DNA from: Candidatus Woesearchaeota archaeon
GTDB lineage: Archaea; Nanobdellota; Nanobdellia; Woesearchaeales; UBA525
Direction of reading: 5' to 3'
NCBI GenBank assembly: GCA_028818155.1
Contig: JAPPOH010000001.1
Span: 1 to 64,000, forward strand
DNA length: 64,000 nucleotides
Part shown: positions 7,599 through 16,169 of the stretch, piece by piece
Layout: each line of letters starts with the position of its first letter
How positions within the stretch are numbered: the stretch's first letter is position 1
The notes under the pieces: model-generated
What the model saw: only the letters and a program-made list of their open reading frames with translations
The model's database searches: none
What the model was told of the DNA's origin: nothing
Made by a program: the position numbers and the translations under genes

Positions 7599-8230
7599 CT
7601 GCGGTCCTCTTCGACATGGATGGTGTTCTCCTCGCATCAGCGCCCTACATGAAGCAAGCGTTTGCAGACGTCCTCAAAGACATTCCATTTGATTACGAGG
7701 CAACGAGAGGGACGTCATTCCCTGAGAAAATACGACGTATTAACAAAGAATGTAACTGTGCACTTGATGTTGAGGAAATTCGAGAAAAAATATATGAGCA
7801 CCAGTTTCATGCAATGGAAAACATGCTCAAACCAGAGCAGGGCGTTCGAACATTCATCAAACAATTACAAGCAGCAAAGATAGCATTTCGCATTGCAACA
7901 TCATCCGGCAGAGTGCGGGCAGAACGTATGCTCTCAATCGCAGGCATCAATGCATATTTCCAGGATATCACTGCAGAAGAGGATGTCGAGAAGCAAAAAC
8001 CAGATCCCGCGCTCTTTCTTGCAGCAGCAAAAAAACTTGGAGTACCACCAACTGAATGTGTCGTGATAGAAGATGCAGCATACGGGATTCAAGCAGCACA
8101 CGCAGCAGGTATGAAAGCGATCGGATACCTTGGTGAAAGTACTGAAGAGCAAGTGCGTGATGCAGATCTTGTAATTCGCTCATTCGAGGAACTCACGCCA
8201 GCAATCATACAGAATCTAGTGCATCCTTGA
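7595..8230 (+). CDS. HAD-superfamily phosphatase (beta-phosphoglucomutase-like)
   Basis: This 211-residue HAD hydrolase has motif I LFDMDGVLLAS (nucleophile Asp and acid/base Asp), a helical cap at about 15-80, motif II IATSSGR, motif III Lys in KQKPDPALF and motif IV VVIEDAAYGIQAA. It belongs to the phosphoglycolate phosphatase/beta-PGM subgroup. The substrate may be a nucleotide or sugar phosphate, perhaps from the two enzymes before it in the operon. It starts at an ATGA overlap and its 3' end overlaps the convergent glycosyltransferase by 26 bp. Confidence 0.88.
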   Translation: MTAVLFDMDGVLLASAPYMKQAFADVLKDIPFDYEATRGTSFPEKIRRINKECNCALDVEEIREKIYEHQFHAMENMLKPEQGVRTFIKQLQAAKIAFRIATSSGRVRAERMLSIAGINAYFQDITAEEDVEKQKPDPALFLAAAKKLGVPPTECVVIEDAAYGIQAAHAAGMKAIGYLGESTEEQVRDADLVIRSFEELTPAIIQNLVHP

Positions 8231-9389
8231 TTGCTTGCGCTGTACTCGACCAGCGAAAACTTTCGAGAATCGTTGCTCGCGCAGCCTTCCCAAGCGCAGC
8301 TCGTTTTTCTGGTCGATCATACAATCGTTGGAGCTTCACCATTAAATCATATGCGCTGGTATTCTCAAAAAACAACCCATTCTCATTCTCAATAATATAG
8401 TACTTGATGAACCCAACCTTAGAACTGACAACAGGCAGGCCACACGCCATCGCCTCCAACACTGCGAGAGAAGTTGTCTCTGTCAAACTTGGCTGCACGT
8501 ACAAATCCATCACCCGCAAGTACGGAACGACATTGTCTGTCGCGCCCGTCACAATAACACCAGGCACTGATCCAAGCCGCTCTTTGATTTTCTCCACACC
8601 ATCGCCAACTATTAAGAGGCGCTTATTCTTGATCTCAACTCGCTTAAACGCCCGTAACAAGGTAAAGAGATTTTTCTCATGGGATATTCTGCCATGATAC
8701 CCCATAACGAACGCATTTTCAGGGATACCGAGTGCTTTTCGATCTTGTTTTCTCGGGGAAAACTTCTTGACATCAACACCAAGGTGTGCGATTCGCTTTG
8801 GTGTTCGTACTCCTTGCCACGTGAAGTGCTCTGCAATGTTTTCTGACGGGAGAATAAGCAACGTACACCTATTGTACAAGAATTTCACGATAAGCTTTGT
8901 GAGTGCAATGAGCGGTCCGCGAAAAATCGGTTGTGAAAGCGCTTTCGGGACAAGTTCCCAATCCACGTTATGGATAAAGTTCACGATCGGCCGGTTCAGC
9001 CGCTTCGCAGCAATGACTGCACACGCGCCAATCGGTGCGAGGGATTGATTAAAGATAATATCTGTATGACGAACAAAGTGTTTAATCTCTTTGTACGCAA
9101 ATTTCGCTGCGGTGTAATCGCCGTGCGTGTAGTTTGAGAGAGGCACCTGAATGACTTCCACACCTTCAATTTCGATGGGGCCGTTGTTCGGCGCAATGAT
9201 TGTGATATCATACTCTTCCTTCAATCGCGGAATGATTTCTGCGAGGAATCTGCTGATACCGTCCCATCGAGGCAGGAAATTATCTGTCGTGATGAGCAAG
9301 CGACGCTTTTCTTTCGTACTTTTCTTCGGCTTATAATCTTGCCACTCAACGTTCTCGTTTTTTTCCCAGTCAATTGTCACACGAGCCAT
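8205..9389 (-). CDS. Glycosyltransferase family 4 (GT-B)
   Basis: This 394-residue GT-B glycosyltransferase has an N-terminal acceptor domain (LLITTDNFLPRWDGISRFL) and a C-terminal nucleotide-sugar domain with VMGYHGRISHEKN, a GDG loop and the EX7E-type motif ETTSLAVLEAMACGLPVV. It probably transfers a sugar from an NDP-sugar to a membrane or small-molecule acceptor. It begins on the last base of the upstream PIG-L deacetylase stop region, so the two form a transcriptional pair, as in GlcNAc-transfer and deacetylation pathways such as mycothiol, bacillithiol or GPI-like synthesis. Confidence 0.92.
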   Translation of the reverse strand: MARVTIDWEKNENVEWQDYKPKKSTKEKRRLLITTDNFLPRWDGISRFLAEIIPRLKEEYDITIIAPNNGPIEIEGVEVIQVPLSNYTHGDYTAAKFAYKEIKHFVRHTDIIFNQSLAPIGACAVIAAKRLNRPIVNFIHNVDWELVPKALSQPIFRGPLIALTKLIVKFLYNRCTLLILPSENIAEHFTWQGVRTPKRIAHLGVDVKKFSPRKQDRKALGIPENAFVMGYHGRISHEKNLFTLLRAFKRVEIKNKRLLIVGDGVEKIKERLGSVPGVIVTGATDNVVPYLRVMDLYVQPSLTETTSLAVLEAMACGLPVVSSKVGFIKYYIIENENGLFFENTSAYDLMVKLQRLYDRPEKRAALGKAARATILESFRWSSTAQAIKDALDSV

Positions 9390-10024
9390 TAGCGTATTTT
9401 GTAGAAAACCTCCGCATATCGACAGCCCCGTCTGAATCCCCAGATGACTGCTTTCGTGTACACGCTCCAGAGCAGGACAACGAGTGCCATTCGCTGTGAC
9501 TTAAATGCTTGGAGCGCATCAATTTTTTTCTTGAACGTTTTCGTCACATCGACAACTAATTTCGGATTCTTTCTTTTCCCCAAGTTAAATAAATTCCAGA
9601 CATCAAACGTGTACACGCTGCACTGCAAGCCTGCATCATCGTACAGTTTGAGGAACATCCTGTGTACCGCTCTATGATCTGGGTGTGGATCATCAGATGA
9701 ATGTGTGAGGATCATATCCGGCTTCAGTTTCTTGATCGTTTTGATCACATCATGATAAATCGGCTTGCATTCATGCTCGAACGACCCTTCTTTGAGGCCG
9801 AGGAACATGACGCCTGAGCCGCCAAGCATCTTGTCAGCTTTTTCTGCTTCTTTGACACGGATCTGCTGCACCTCTTGCTCCTTGAGGTGTGGATGGCTCA
9901 TCTCGCCATAGCTACAAATGATTGTGTGGATCTTGCTCCCTTCCTTCGCAAGCTTTGTCGTATACCCTCCAGGACCGAAGACTTGGTCGTCGGAATGCGC
10001 ACAGAATACTAGCACCCTCTTCAT
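9389..10024 (-). CDS. PIG-L family N-acetylglucosamine deacetylase
   Basis: This 211-residue protein has the LmbE/PIG-L zinc motifs: VLVFCAHSDDQVFGPGG near the N-terminus (HxDD) and THSSDDPHPDHRAVHRMF (HPDHR) in the middle. The family removes an N-acetyl group from a GlcNAc conjugate. The downstream GT4 gene directly abuts it, suggesting a two-step glycoconjugate pathway. No signal peptide is seen, so it acts in the cytosol. A TATA-like box, read on this strand from TATAAAAAGG at 10046-10055, fits the start. Confidence 0.92.
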   Translation of the reverse strand: MKRVLVFCAHSDDQVFGPGGYTTKLAKEGSKIHTIICSYGEMSHPHLKEQEVQQIRVKEAEKADKMLGGSGVMFLGLKEGSFEHECKPIYHDVIKTIKKLKPDMILTHSSDDPHPDHRAVHRMFLKLYDDAGLQCSVYTFDVWNLFNLGKRKNPKLVVDVTKTFKKKIDALQAFKSQRMALVVLLWSVYTKAVIWGFRRGCRYAEVFYKIR

Positions 10025-10048
10025 GAGTTTGTGGTGTGCAGAACGTAT

Positions 10049-10070
10049 AAAAAGGTTTGGAGACCTTTTT
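10049..10070. promoter_or_regulatory. Inverted repeat in the PIG-L / response-regulator spacer
   Basis: AAAAAGGT (10049-10056) and ACCTTTTT (10063-10070) form an 8-bp inverted repeat with a 6-nt spacer. The left arm overlaps the probable TATA box of the minus-strand PIG-L gene. It could be an operator for the divergent pair; a hairpin role is less likely because no transcript is expected to end here. Confidence 0.4.
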
Positions 10071-10158
10071 AAAGGCGAGCGCAGATATAACCAGTATCAC
10101 CGAAGTGGTGTGTATATTCTTATTTATCCGATTTCTCGTGATACAGTAGGTGGTAGCA

Positions 10159-10527
10159 ATGGCCAAAATCCTTATCATTGATGATAATGAAGATATTACA
10201 TTCACAATTAAATTAATGCTTGAACGAGAGGGGTACACAGTCACTGTCAAGAACAGCGGAAAGGATGGACTTGCATTCTTAGAAGAACACAAACCAGACC
10301 TTATCTTGCTCGATATCATGATGCCTGACATGGACGGATGGGCAGTCTGCGAGAAAATTAAGGGCAACAAGGAAACTGAGCAGATCCCAGTTGTCTTCTT
10401 AACAGCAAAAACTGACCCTATCAGTAAGGCGATGGGAAAACTCTCAGCTGCAGAGTACATAGAAAAGCCTGTTGAACAAGAAGAGCTACAGCATCGCGTC
10501 AAAGCAGTTATTGGGGCGAACGCATGA
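10159..10527 (+). CDS. Stand-alone response-regulator receiver (CheY-like)
   Basis: This 122-residue protein is a single REC domain with all phosphotransfer residues: acidic pair Asp8/Asp9, phospho-acceptor Asp52 in LILLDIMMPDMDGW, Thr82 and Lys103 (YIEKP). There is no DNA-binding or enzymatic output domain, so it must signal through protein contacts. The ATG at 10159 is used; a GTG at 10150 would add three residues. TTATTTATCC near 10120 is a plausible TATA box. It begins the sensory operon with two kinases and Amt. Confidence 0.9.
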   Translation: MAKILIIDDNEDITFTIKLMLEREGYTVTVKNSGKDGLAFLEEHKPDLILLDIMMPDMDGWAVCEKIKGNKETEQIPVVFLTAKTDPISKAMGKLSAAEYIEKPVEQEELQHRVKAVIGANA

Positions 10528-10847
10528 GTCTCGTCCTGGATTTATCATCTATTCAGCACATTATGGTGCCAATTCATATCACGCAGATTGTTGTGGCTGT
10601 GTTCATTTCATGGCTCTCATTTCGGTTTTTTCGTTTAACGAAACCGCTGAAGGTCTTTTATTTCTTTTACTTTGCGATGGTGATGTTCATAGGGAGTGCC
10701 GCGTTCTATCTCCAGGCATTCTTCACAGACGCGACGTCCGGGACAACATACCATATAGCAAGCCAATCAGCGCTGATAGCAACGCTTGCCGCACTTGGTG
10801 TCATCTTCTGGTCTATTTATAGAGGAATGAAATCGGGAACGACGTAA
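10524..10847 (+). CDS. Small three-helix membrane protein of the sensory operon
   Basis: This 107-residue protein has three predicted TM segments, about residues 15-32, 42-65 and 80-100, with a basic C-terminal tail. I recognise no named family. It is coupled to the receiver gene by an ATGA overlap and ends 7 bp before the first histidine kinase, so it probably acts in that signalling pathway, perhaps as a sensory or docking subunit. That role is inferred from position only. Confidence 0.65.
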   Translation: MSLVLDLSSIQHIMVPIHITQIVVAVFISWLSFRFFRLTKPLKVFYFFYFAMVMFIGSAAFYLQAFFTDATSGTTYHIASQSALIATLAALGVIFWSIYRGMKSGTT

Positions 10848-10854
10848 GCCTGCG

Positions 10855-12864
10855 ATGAACATCAGAAAGAAAATAACGTTAGGGTTCTTACTTATCGCAC
10901 TACTTGTACCGGTTGCAGGATACTTGTCGATCATGAAGAGTGAAGTGGTGCTTGAGGAAGCAATCGGACGTGATTTCTTCGTACTTTCAAAAGAAACAAT
11001 GAACAAAATTGACAGGAGTATCTACAATCGTATGGAGGAGTTCGCTATCTATGCAAGACAACCAGAAGTACTCTCTGCACTTCGCTCGTCGAATGAGAAC
11101 TTCACAAGCTTGGAAGATCCAGCAGCATACATTCAGGAGCAAGATGTGCGCTGGCGAGCACTCCCTGCGAACGAGTCAAACGAGCTTATGGATACACTGC
11201 TCAGACATGAACTTTCACTATCACTTCGAGATCGTTTGCGCTTTTACAAAGCACTCTACGGATATCAAGTCTACGGTGAAGTGTTTTTGACAAACGCGTA
11301 CGGCGCAAACGTTGCACAAACAGGGAGAACTTCAGACTATAAGCAAGATGATGAGGAGTGGTGGCAACAAAGTGTTTCGGAAGGAGCACACATATCAGAT
11401 TTTTCATTCGATGAAAGCGCGGGAGTTCACTCAGTGAGTATCTCGTACCGGATCGATGACACAGATGATACATTTCTTGGCGTGATGAAAGTTGTCGTGA
11501 ACATCGAAGAAGTTACCACAGTGCTTGAACAACTTATAGCGCAGAAGAGGAAGGTAGGGTTCGATACGATTGAGTTCCAACTCCTTTCGAGAGATGGTTC
11601 TATCATATACAACTCCGATGGCGAGAACACTATCCACGACCGACATCAGAGAGGAGACTGGAGAGAAAACAATTACAATATTCATAGAGACCATGATGGT
11701 GCTGAGAAGTTAGTTACGTACAGCGATTCAGAAGGAATCAATCAGTTTCCAGGTTTAGGATGGTCGTTGATCTTATCGATCGAAACAAACGATATCTTCG
11801 CACCCATCAAAAAAATACACAGAGACGCATTCTTTTTCTCACTGAGCACAGCAGCGCTAGCAATTCTCATCGCCATTGTGCTGTCGAACTCCTTTTCTCA
11901 GAGAATTACCCGATTGCAGAAAGTTGCGAATCAAATTGGAAAAGGGAACTTCGATGTTGCAATAGATGTTTCTTCGGAAGATGAGATAGGGAGACTTGCA
12001 GATTCACTCAGACACATGCGAGTACATTTACAAGAATCAAAGAAAAAGTTAAGCAACTTCAACGAACACCTTGAAGTGAAAGTACGAGAGCGAACAAACG
12101 AAGTAGAGAAAGAGAAGGAAAAAGTAAGCGAGCTCTTAGCAGCAAAATCAAAATTTGTAAATCAAGTAGCACATGACTTGCGAACACCATTAGTGCCAAT
12201 CATGGGATTACTCCCCATTCTGAAAAAAGACCTCGAAAAAGGAGCATCAAAGAACAACAACAAAATTATCGATACAATATCGAACAATGCAAAATACTTA
12301 CACGCTCTCGTCGGAGATACACTCAGCGTTGCACAACTTGATTCGGGGAAACTGAGATTACATATGCGACCTGAGGATATACATTCTATTGTCAGCGAGG
12401 TTATAGAGGATAACGCTATCGTGTTCAAGAAAGAAGGTATCTCCATCGTGCAAAACATAAGCGAAAACCTTCCACGTATCTTCGCTGATCGCATACGAAT
12501 TATCGAAGTGCTGGAAAACCTTGTATCAAACGCTATTAAGTTCATGAAAACGGAGAAAACACTCACATTCACTGCTACAGCAGAAAAGCACTTTGTTGTT
12601 GTAACTGTGTCAGACTCAGGAATTGGCGTTCGAAAAGAAGATATGAGCAAAATCTTCGAGGAGTTTCAGAAAGTGGACTCCTCGCGCCATCTCACATCGT
12701 CTGGTCTCGGCCTCTCCATCTGCAAGCGCATTGTGAAGAAACACGGCGGAAAAATATGGGTAGAGAGCCCAGGTTCTGGAAAAGGAACAGCATTCACATT
12801 TACACTCCCCATCCACAAGGGTGCGTTTGCGGAGGAAAAACGAGATCATGAACGACGAATGTAA
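10855..12864 (+). CDS. Membrane sensor histidine kinase (Cache-HAMP-HisKA-HATPase)
   Basis: This 669-residue kinase has, in order, a TM helix (about 7-27), an extracellular double-Cache-like region (about 30-320; note DDEEWWQQSVSEG), a second TM (about 325-345), a HAMP domain (about 345-400), a coiled coil and HisKA with the H-box QVAHDLRTPLVPIMG. The HATPase follows with N-box EVLENLVSNAIKF, G1 SDSGIG, and G2 SSGLGLSICKRI. It is a complete periplasm-sensing kinase, probably phosphorylating the receiver encoded two genes upstream. Its kinase half is clearly paralogous to that of the next kinase gene. Confidence 0.93.
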   Translation: MNIRKKITLGFLLIALLVPVAGYLSIMKSEVVLEEAIGRDFFVLSKETMNKIDRSIYNRMEEFAIYARQPEVLSALRSSNENFTSLEDPAAYIQEQDVRWRALPANESNELMDTLLRHELSLSLRDRLRFYKALYGYQVYGEVFLTNAYGANVAQTGRTSDYKQDDEEWWQQSVSEGAHISDFSFDESAGVHSVSISYRIDDTDDTFLGVMKVVVNIEEVTTVLEQLIAQKRKVGFDTIEFQLLSRDGSIIYNSDGENTIHDRHQRGDWRENNYNIHRDHDGAEKLVTYSDSEGINQFPGLGWSLILSIETNDIFAPIKKIHRDAFFFSLSTAALAILIAIVLSNSFSQRITRLQKVANQIGKGNFDVAIDVSSEDEIGRLADSLRHMRVHLQESKKKLSNFNEHLEVKVRERTNEVEKEKEKVSELLAAKSKFVNQVAHDLRTPLVPIMGLLPILKKDLEKGASKNNNKIIDTISNNAKYLHALVGDTLSVAQLDSGKLRLHMRPEDIHSIVSEVIEDNAIVFKKEGISIVQNISENLPRIFADRIRIIEVLENLVSNAIKFMKTEKTLTFTATAEKHFVVVTVSDSGIGVRKEDMSKIFEEFQKVDSSRHLTSSGLGLSICKRIVKKHGGKIWVESPGSGKGTAFTFTLPIHKGAFAEEKRDHERRM

Positions 12865-12865
12865 C

Positions 12866-12935
12866 TACACCGGCCGGGACTCGAACCCATGTCTGATGCT
12901 TGGAAGGCCTCGCCATGCGCAGAAAACAGGTTGTA
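12866..12935 (-). pseudogene. Degenerate tRNA-Gly(TCC) copy / possible att remnant
   Basis: On the minus strand this 70-bp stretch keeps the anticodon loop CTTCCAA, the T-loop TTCGAGT and the 3' end of tRNA-Gly. Aligned to the intact gene at 15402-15472, 12865-12909 matches 15401-15445 at 40 of 45 positions by my count. The 5' half is not tRNA-like: acceptor pairing fails, the D arm lacks GG, and the anticodon and T stems hold mismatches. It is either a decayed duplicate tRNA or the displaced 3' end left by an integration carrying the region up to 15.4 kb. Confidence 0.65.
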
Positions 12936-12990
12936 TTGAAAGCCGCCAGAAGCTATGTCCTTTCTCTACCTATCTCTCTCGGAGTACTCA

Positions 12991-14214
12991 ATGAAAATCA
13001 CCATAGGCAAGAAAATTCTGCTCACAATCCTAGTTATGTCCTTCGTCATCGCAACATTATATTCTCTTATGTTCATCTATTCATTTGCGAGTTTTCATAA
13101 AGAAAAAGACGGTGTACTTGTCATCACAGAAGAAAACGCACCTACATATGTTCGTGAGCTGCTGCAGCGATCATTCACAACGCTATTTTTGCTCAGTCTC
13201 TTCCTCGTGCCATTTGCACTTTTTCTCTCGTACTCATTCTCAGAACCAATAGCACGATTGCGTGATGCCATTCTTGCTGTAGGTAAAGGGGATTTATCGA
13301 CAAATATTGAAGTAGTGTCAAACGACGAAATAGGGCAGCTTGCAGACTCGTTTCGAGATATGCGAACAAAGTTGCATCAATCACAGGAAAAAATGAAAAC
13401 ATTCAACGAACACCTTGAAGTGAAAGTACAAGAACGAACCGTGGAAGTTCAGAGGGCGAGCGAGCGAATAAAGAAACTACTGAACGCACGAATGCAATTC
13501 GTAAATCAAGTATCGCATGACTTGCGAACACCACTTGTTCCAATTATGGGTCTGCTTCCAATACTTAAGGAAGACCTTGCAGCAGGCGATTCAAGAGAGA
13601 ATAGAAAAATTGTTGAAACGATAGCACATAATGCACAATATCTCTATTCTCTTGTGAACGACACGTTGAGTATTGCACGTCTTGACGCAACAACATTTCA
13701 GCTACACATGCAACAAGTTGATGTGGGAGCGATTATCAAAGAAGTTATTGACAATAACGAGATTGTTTTCACCACTGAAGGTGTTCACGTAACGAACAAC
13801 GTACCTTCAGACATTCCCAAAGTTCTCGCAGACAAAACGAGAATCATTGAAGTACTTGAAAATCTTATCTCGAACGCATTGAAATTCATGGATGCGAACA
13901 AGCACCTAGTTTTTAGTGCACAAATAGGAAAAATTACTGTCGCGATTCGTGTTACAGATACAGGCATCGGCATAGAGAAAGATGACACGAAGAAAATTTT
14001 CGGTGAATTCCAACGACTTGATGAATCTCGTCACAAAAACTCATCAGGACTTGGCCTCTCAATTTGCAAGCGCATCATCGAGAAACATGGTGGCAAAATT
14101 TGGGTGGAAAGTGCAGGAAAAGGAACGGGAACAACATTCACGTTCACACTCCCATTCTATCATGTAGCAACAAGGAAAACGCAAGGAGGCATACATGGAA
14201 AAACCGCTTCTTGA
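12991..14214 (+). CDS. Membrane histidine kinase (HAMP-HisKA-HATPase), Amt-coupled
   Basis: This 407-residue kinase has TM helices at about 7-30 and 60-85 with only a short extracellular loop, then HAMP (NDEIGQLADSFRDM), a coiled coil, HisKA with QVSHDLRTPLVPIMG, and HATPase with EVLENLISNALKF, TDTGIG and SSGLGLSICKRI. With almost no sensor domain it may take its signal from a partner. Its end overlaps the Amt gene by 20 bp, pointing to the ammonium transporter as that partner. The ATG at 12991 precedes the TM helix; an upstream ATG at 12955 would add 12 residues. Confidence 0.9.
   Translation: MKITIGKKILLTILVMSFVIATLYSLMFIYSFASFHKEKDGVLVITEENAPTYVRELLQRSFTTLFLLSLFLVPFALFLSYSFSEPIARLRDAILAVGKGDLSTNIEVVSNDEIGQLADSFRDMRTKLHQSQEKMKTFNEHLEVKVQERTVEVQRASERIKKLLNARMQFVNQVSHDLRTPLVPIMGLLPILKEDLAAGDSRENRKIVETIAHNAQYLYSLVNDTLSIARLDATTFQLHMQQVDVGAIIKEVIDNNEIVFTTEGVHVTNNVPSDIPKVLADKTRIIEVLENLISNALKFMDANKHLVFSAQIGKITVAIRVTDTGIGIEKDDTKKIFGEFQRLDESRHKNSSGLGLSICKRIIEKHGGKIWVESAGKGTGTTFTFTLPFYHVATRKTQGGIHGKTAS
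14183..14189 (+). promoter_or_regulatory. Shine-Dalgarno for amt inside the kinase gene
   Basis: AAGGAGG lies 5 bases before the amt ATG at 14195, within the last codons of the upstream kinase gene. Most genes here look leaderless, so this strong site marks amt as an internal operon cistron and fixes its start. Confidence 0.7.
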
Positions 14215-15400
14215 TACCCTGTGGGTACTGGTAGCATCCGCGCTTGTTTTTCTTATGCAAGGAGGCTTTATGTGTCTCGAGTCAGGACTCACGCGCCAAA
14301 AAAACAGCATTAACGTTGCAATGAAAAATCTTTCAGATCTCAGCATCAGCGTCGTGTTTTTCTGGGCATTCGGATTCGCACTCATGTTTGGAACATCACA
14401 CGCAGGAATATTTGGAACAGACGGCTTCCTCTTCTCAGTCAATGGCATAACGTTCATGAGTGCGTTCTTTCTCTTTCAAGTCATGTTCTGTAGCACTGCA
14501 ACGACGATCATGTCAGGTGCCGTCGCAGGACGAATGTGTTTCGCAGGATACCTTCTCGTCGCTGTGATTCTTTCAGGAATTATCTATCCTTTCTTTGGCC
14601 ACTGGGTGTGGAACGGACTCACAGAAGGAGTGTCGCGCGGATGGCTCGGCAACCTTGGTTTCGTCGACTTTGCTGGAAGTACAGTCGTGCATAGCATTGG
14701 CGGTTGGGTAGCGCTCGCAGCTGTGCTCATTCTTGGCCCACGTACTGGCAGATTTACTGCGAGTACATCTTTTCGAAGGACGAGTGTCCCTATTGCGACA
14801 CTTGGTGTCATTCTCCTTTGGTTTGGTTGGTTCGGATTTAACGGAGGTAGCACACTGCGATTCAGCGATGAAGTTGCGGGCATTATTCTCAATACAGTGC
14901 TCTCAGGTGCCGCAGGATGTATGTTCGCACTTGGTATTGGTTGGTTTATTCGAGGGTTCGCAAAGGTCGAGGATATGATTAATGGATCATTAGCAGGGCT
15001 TGTCTCAATCACTGCTTCATGTTTCGCAGTCTCTTCAATTGACGCGGTCGTGATCGGCGCTCTTGGAGGAAGTGTAATGTTTTTCAGCTCGTTGGCTCTC
15101 GTCCGTCTACAAATCGATGATGCGGTGGGTGCAATCCCTGTACATTTGGGTGCGGGTATATGGGGGACGCTGGCAGTTGCTCTTTTCGGCGATCCCGCTC
15201 TTATTGGAACAGGACTTTCGTGGTTCTCACAACTTGGTGTCCAGGTACTTGGGGTTGTAGTTGCGTTCTTATGGGCTTTCGGCGTCGCATATGTTCTCTT
15301 GAAGCTACTAAACGCATTGCACCCATTGCGCGTGAGTAAGAAGCAAGAAGAACTGGGACTGAACATCTCTGAGCATCGTGTTGGCTTGTTCGAGGACTAA
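14195..15400 (+). CDS. amt: Ammonium transporter Amt
   Basis: This 401-residue Amt/Mep/Rh transporter has about 11 TM helices and conserves the twin pore histidines (His166 in GSTVVHSIGG and His317 in GAIPVHLGAGIW) and the structural Asp158 in VDFAGS. The N-terminal MQGGFMCLESGL matches the family. It imports ammonium. It overlaps the histidine kinase gene by 20 bp and no glnK (PII) gene follows; a tRNA-Gly gene ends 1 bp after its stop. The pairing suggests ammonium sensing by kinase and transporter, like the Amt-kinase fusions known in some bacteria. Confidence 0.95.
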   Translation: MEKPLLDTLWVLVASALVFLMQGGFMCLESGLTRQKNSINVAMKNLSDLSISVVFFWAFGFALMFGTSHAGIFGTDGFLFSVNGITFMSAFFLFQVMFCSTATTIMSGAVAGRMCFAGYLLVAVILSGIIYPFFGHWVWNGLTEGVSRGWLGNLGFVDFAGSTVVHSIGGWVALAAVLILGPRTGRFTASTSFRRTSVPIATLGVILLWFGWFGFNGGSTLRFSDEVAGIILNTVLSGAAGCMFALGIGWFIRGFAKVEDMINGSLAGLVSITASCFAVSSIDAVVIGALGGSVMFFSSLALVRLQIDDAVGAIPVHLGAGIWGTLAVALFGDPALIGTGLSWFSQLGVQVLGVVVAFLWAFGVAYVLLKLLNALHPLRVSKKQEELGLNISEHRVGLFED

Positions 15401-15401
15401 C

Positions 15402-15472
15402 TGCACCGAACGGGAATCGAACCCATGTCTGAGGCTTGGAAGGCCCCCGTCCTACCATTGAACGACCGGTGC
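15402..15472 (-). tRNA. tRNA-Gly (anticodon TCC)
   Basis: Read on the minus strand, GCACCGG pairs with TCGGTGC and the discriminator is A. The anticodon loop is CTTCCAA, giving TCC, and the T arm is ATGGG-TTCGATT-CCCGT. A TATA-like TTTAAAAGG lies about 26 bp upstream (about 15498-15506), inside an inverted repeat GTGAC/GTCAC. Its 3' half has a near copy at 12865-12909. Confidence 0.95.
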
Positions 15473-15582
15473 TTTCTACGTAGTTTTCTCAGTGACCTTT
15501 TAAATGTCACGATGCATAGAATACACTATTTATAAGTAGTGAAAATGAAAAAGTATTTAAAAGAACATATCGTGATAATGAT

Positions 15583-16146
15583 ATGAAAGGCCATCCTCCA
15601 CGAACAATACTTCGTCCGAGAAGAATAGATACAGACATGCCCGAACTAGGGCAAGTTGAGCCAGAAACATTCACGAGCGTACCGATAGGTGCAACAGATT
15701 ACGATATCGGAGTAACTGCTCTGCAGCATGTATTTCAACTTGAAGCAGTGCAGGAGCGATACAGAGCAATTGATACGGTACTTAATGAGGGAAATGATAC
15801 ATCTGCAATCGAAGAAATCGGGAGAACTATGCGGGAGCAACATGGATACATGTTCCCTCAATCTGCAGAAGCTACTGTGTGTGATGAACTTGCTGCCGCT
15901 GTGTGCGATCGAGCACAGAGAACAACACCATATGTGCAGCGAATGCATGAGGGAGCACAGCTCCTCGTACTCGGAGGATTCGCAACACTTGCAGGAGCAA
16001 CTATTGACGCGCTCGCAAGCATGACTACACCATATGATGGCAATATCACAACAGCTGCTCTCGGAACTGCAGGTGTTCTTCTGAGCGCCACACACATGCC
16101 TGACTTCAGGTATAGAACGCAACTTGCAACCCCAGAACGCTTATAA
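15583..16146 (+). CDS. Hypothetical protein with C-terminal hydrophobic helices
   Basis: This 187-residue protein has an Arg/Pro-rich start, a helical middle (QHVFQLEAVQERYRAIDTVL) with a Cys-containing pair, and two hydrophobic segments near the C-terminus (about 127-145 and 155-170) that may form a membrane hairpin. I do not recognise a family. GTATTTAAAAG (15553-15563) is centred 25-26 bp before the ATG, so expression from its own leaderless promoter is likely. The srp54 promoter overlaps its stop codon. Confidence 0.6.
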   Translation: MKGHPPRTILRPRRIDTDMPELGQVEPETFTSVPIGATDYDIGVTALQHVFQLEAVQERYRAIDTVLNEGNDTSAIEEIGRTMREQHGYMFPQSAEATVCDELAAAVCDRAQRTTPYVQRMHEGAQLLVLGGFATLAGATIDALASMTTPYDGNITTAALGTAGVLLSATHMPDFRYRTQLATPERL

Positions 16147-16169
16147 ACAATCAGCCCTTCTCTCGTCGC

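Noticed and set aside
12866..12935. A functional second tRNA-Gly gene.
   Set aside because: Acceptor pairing fails, the D arm is not tRNA-like and stems contain mismatches; it is better read as a relic.
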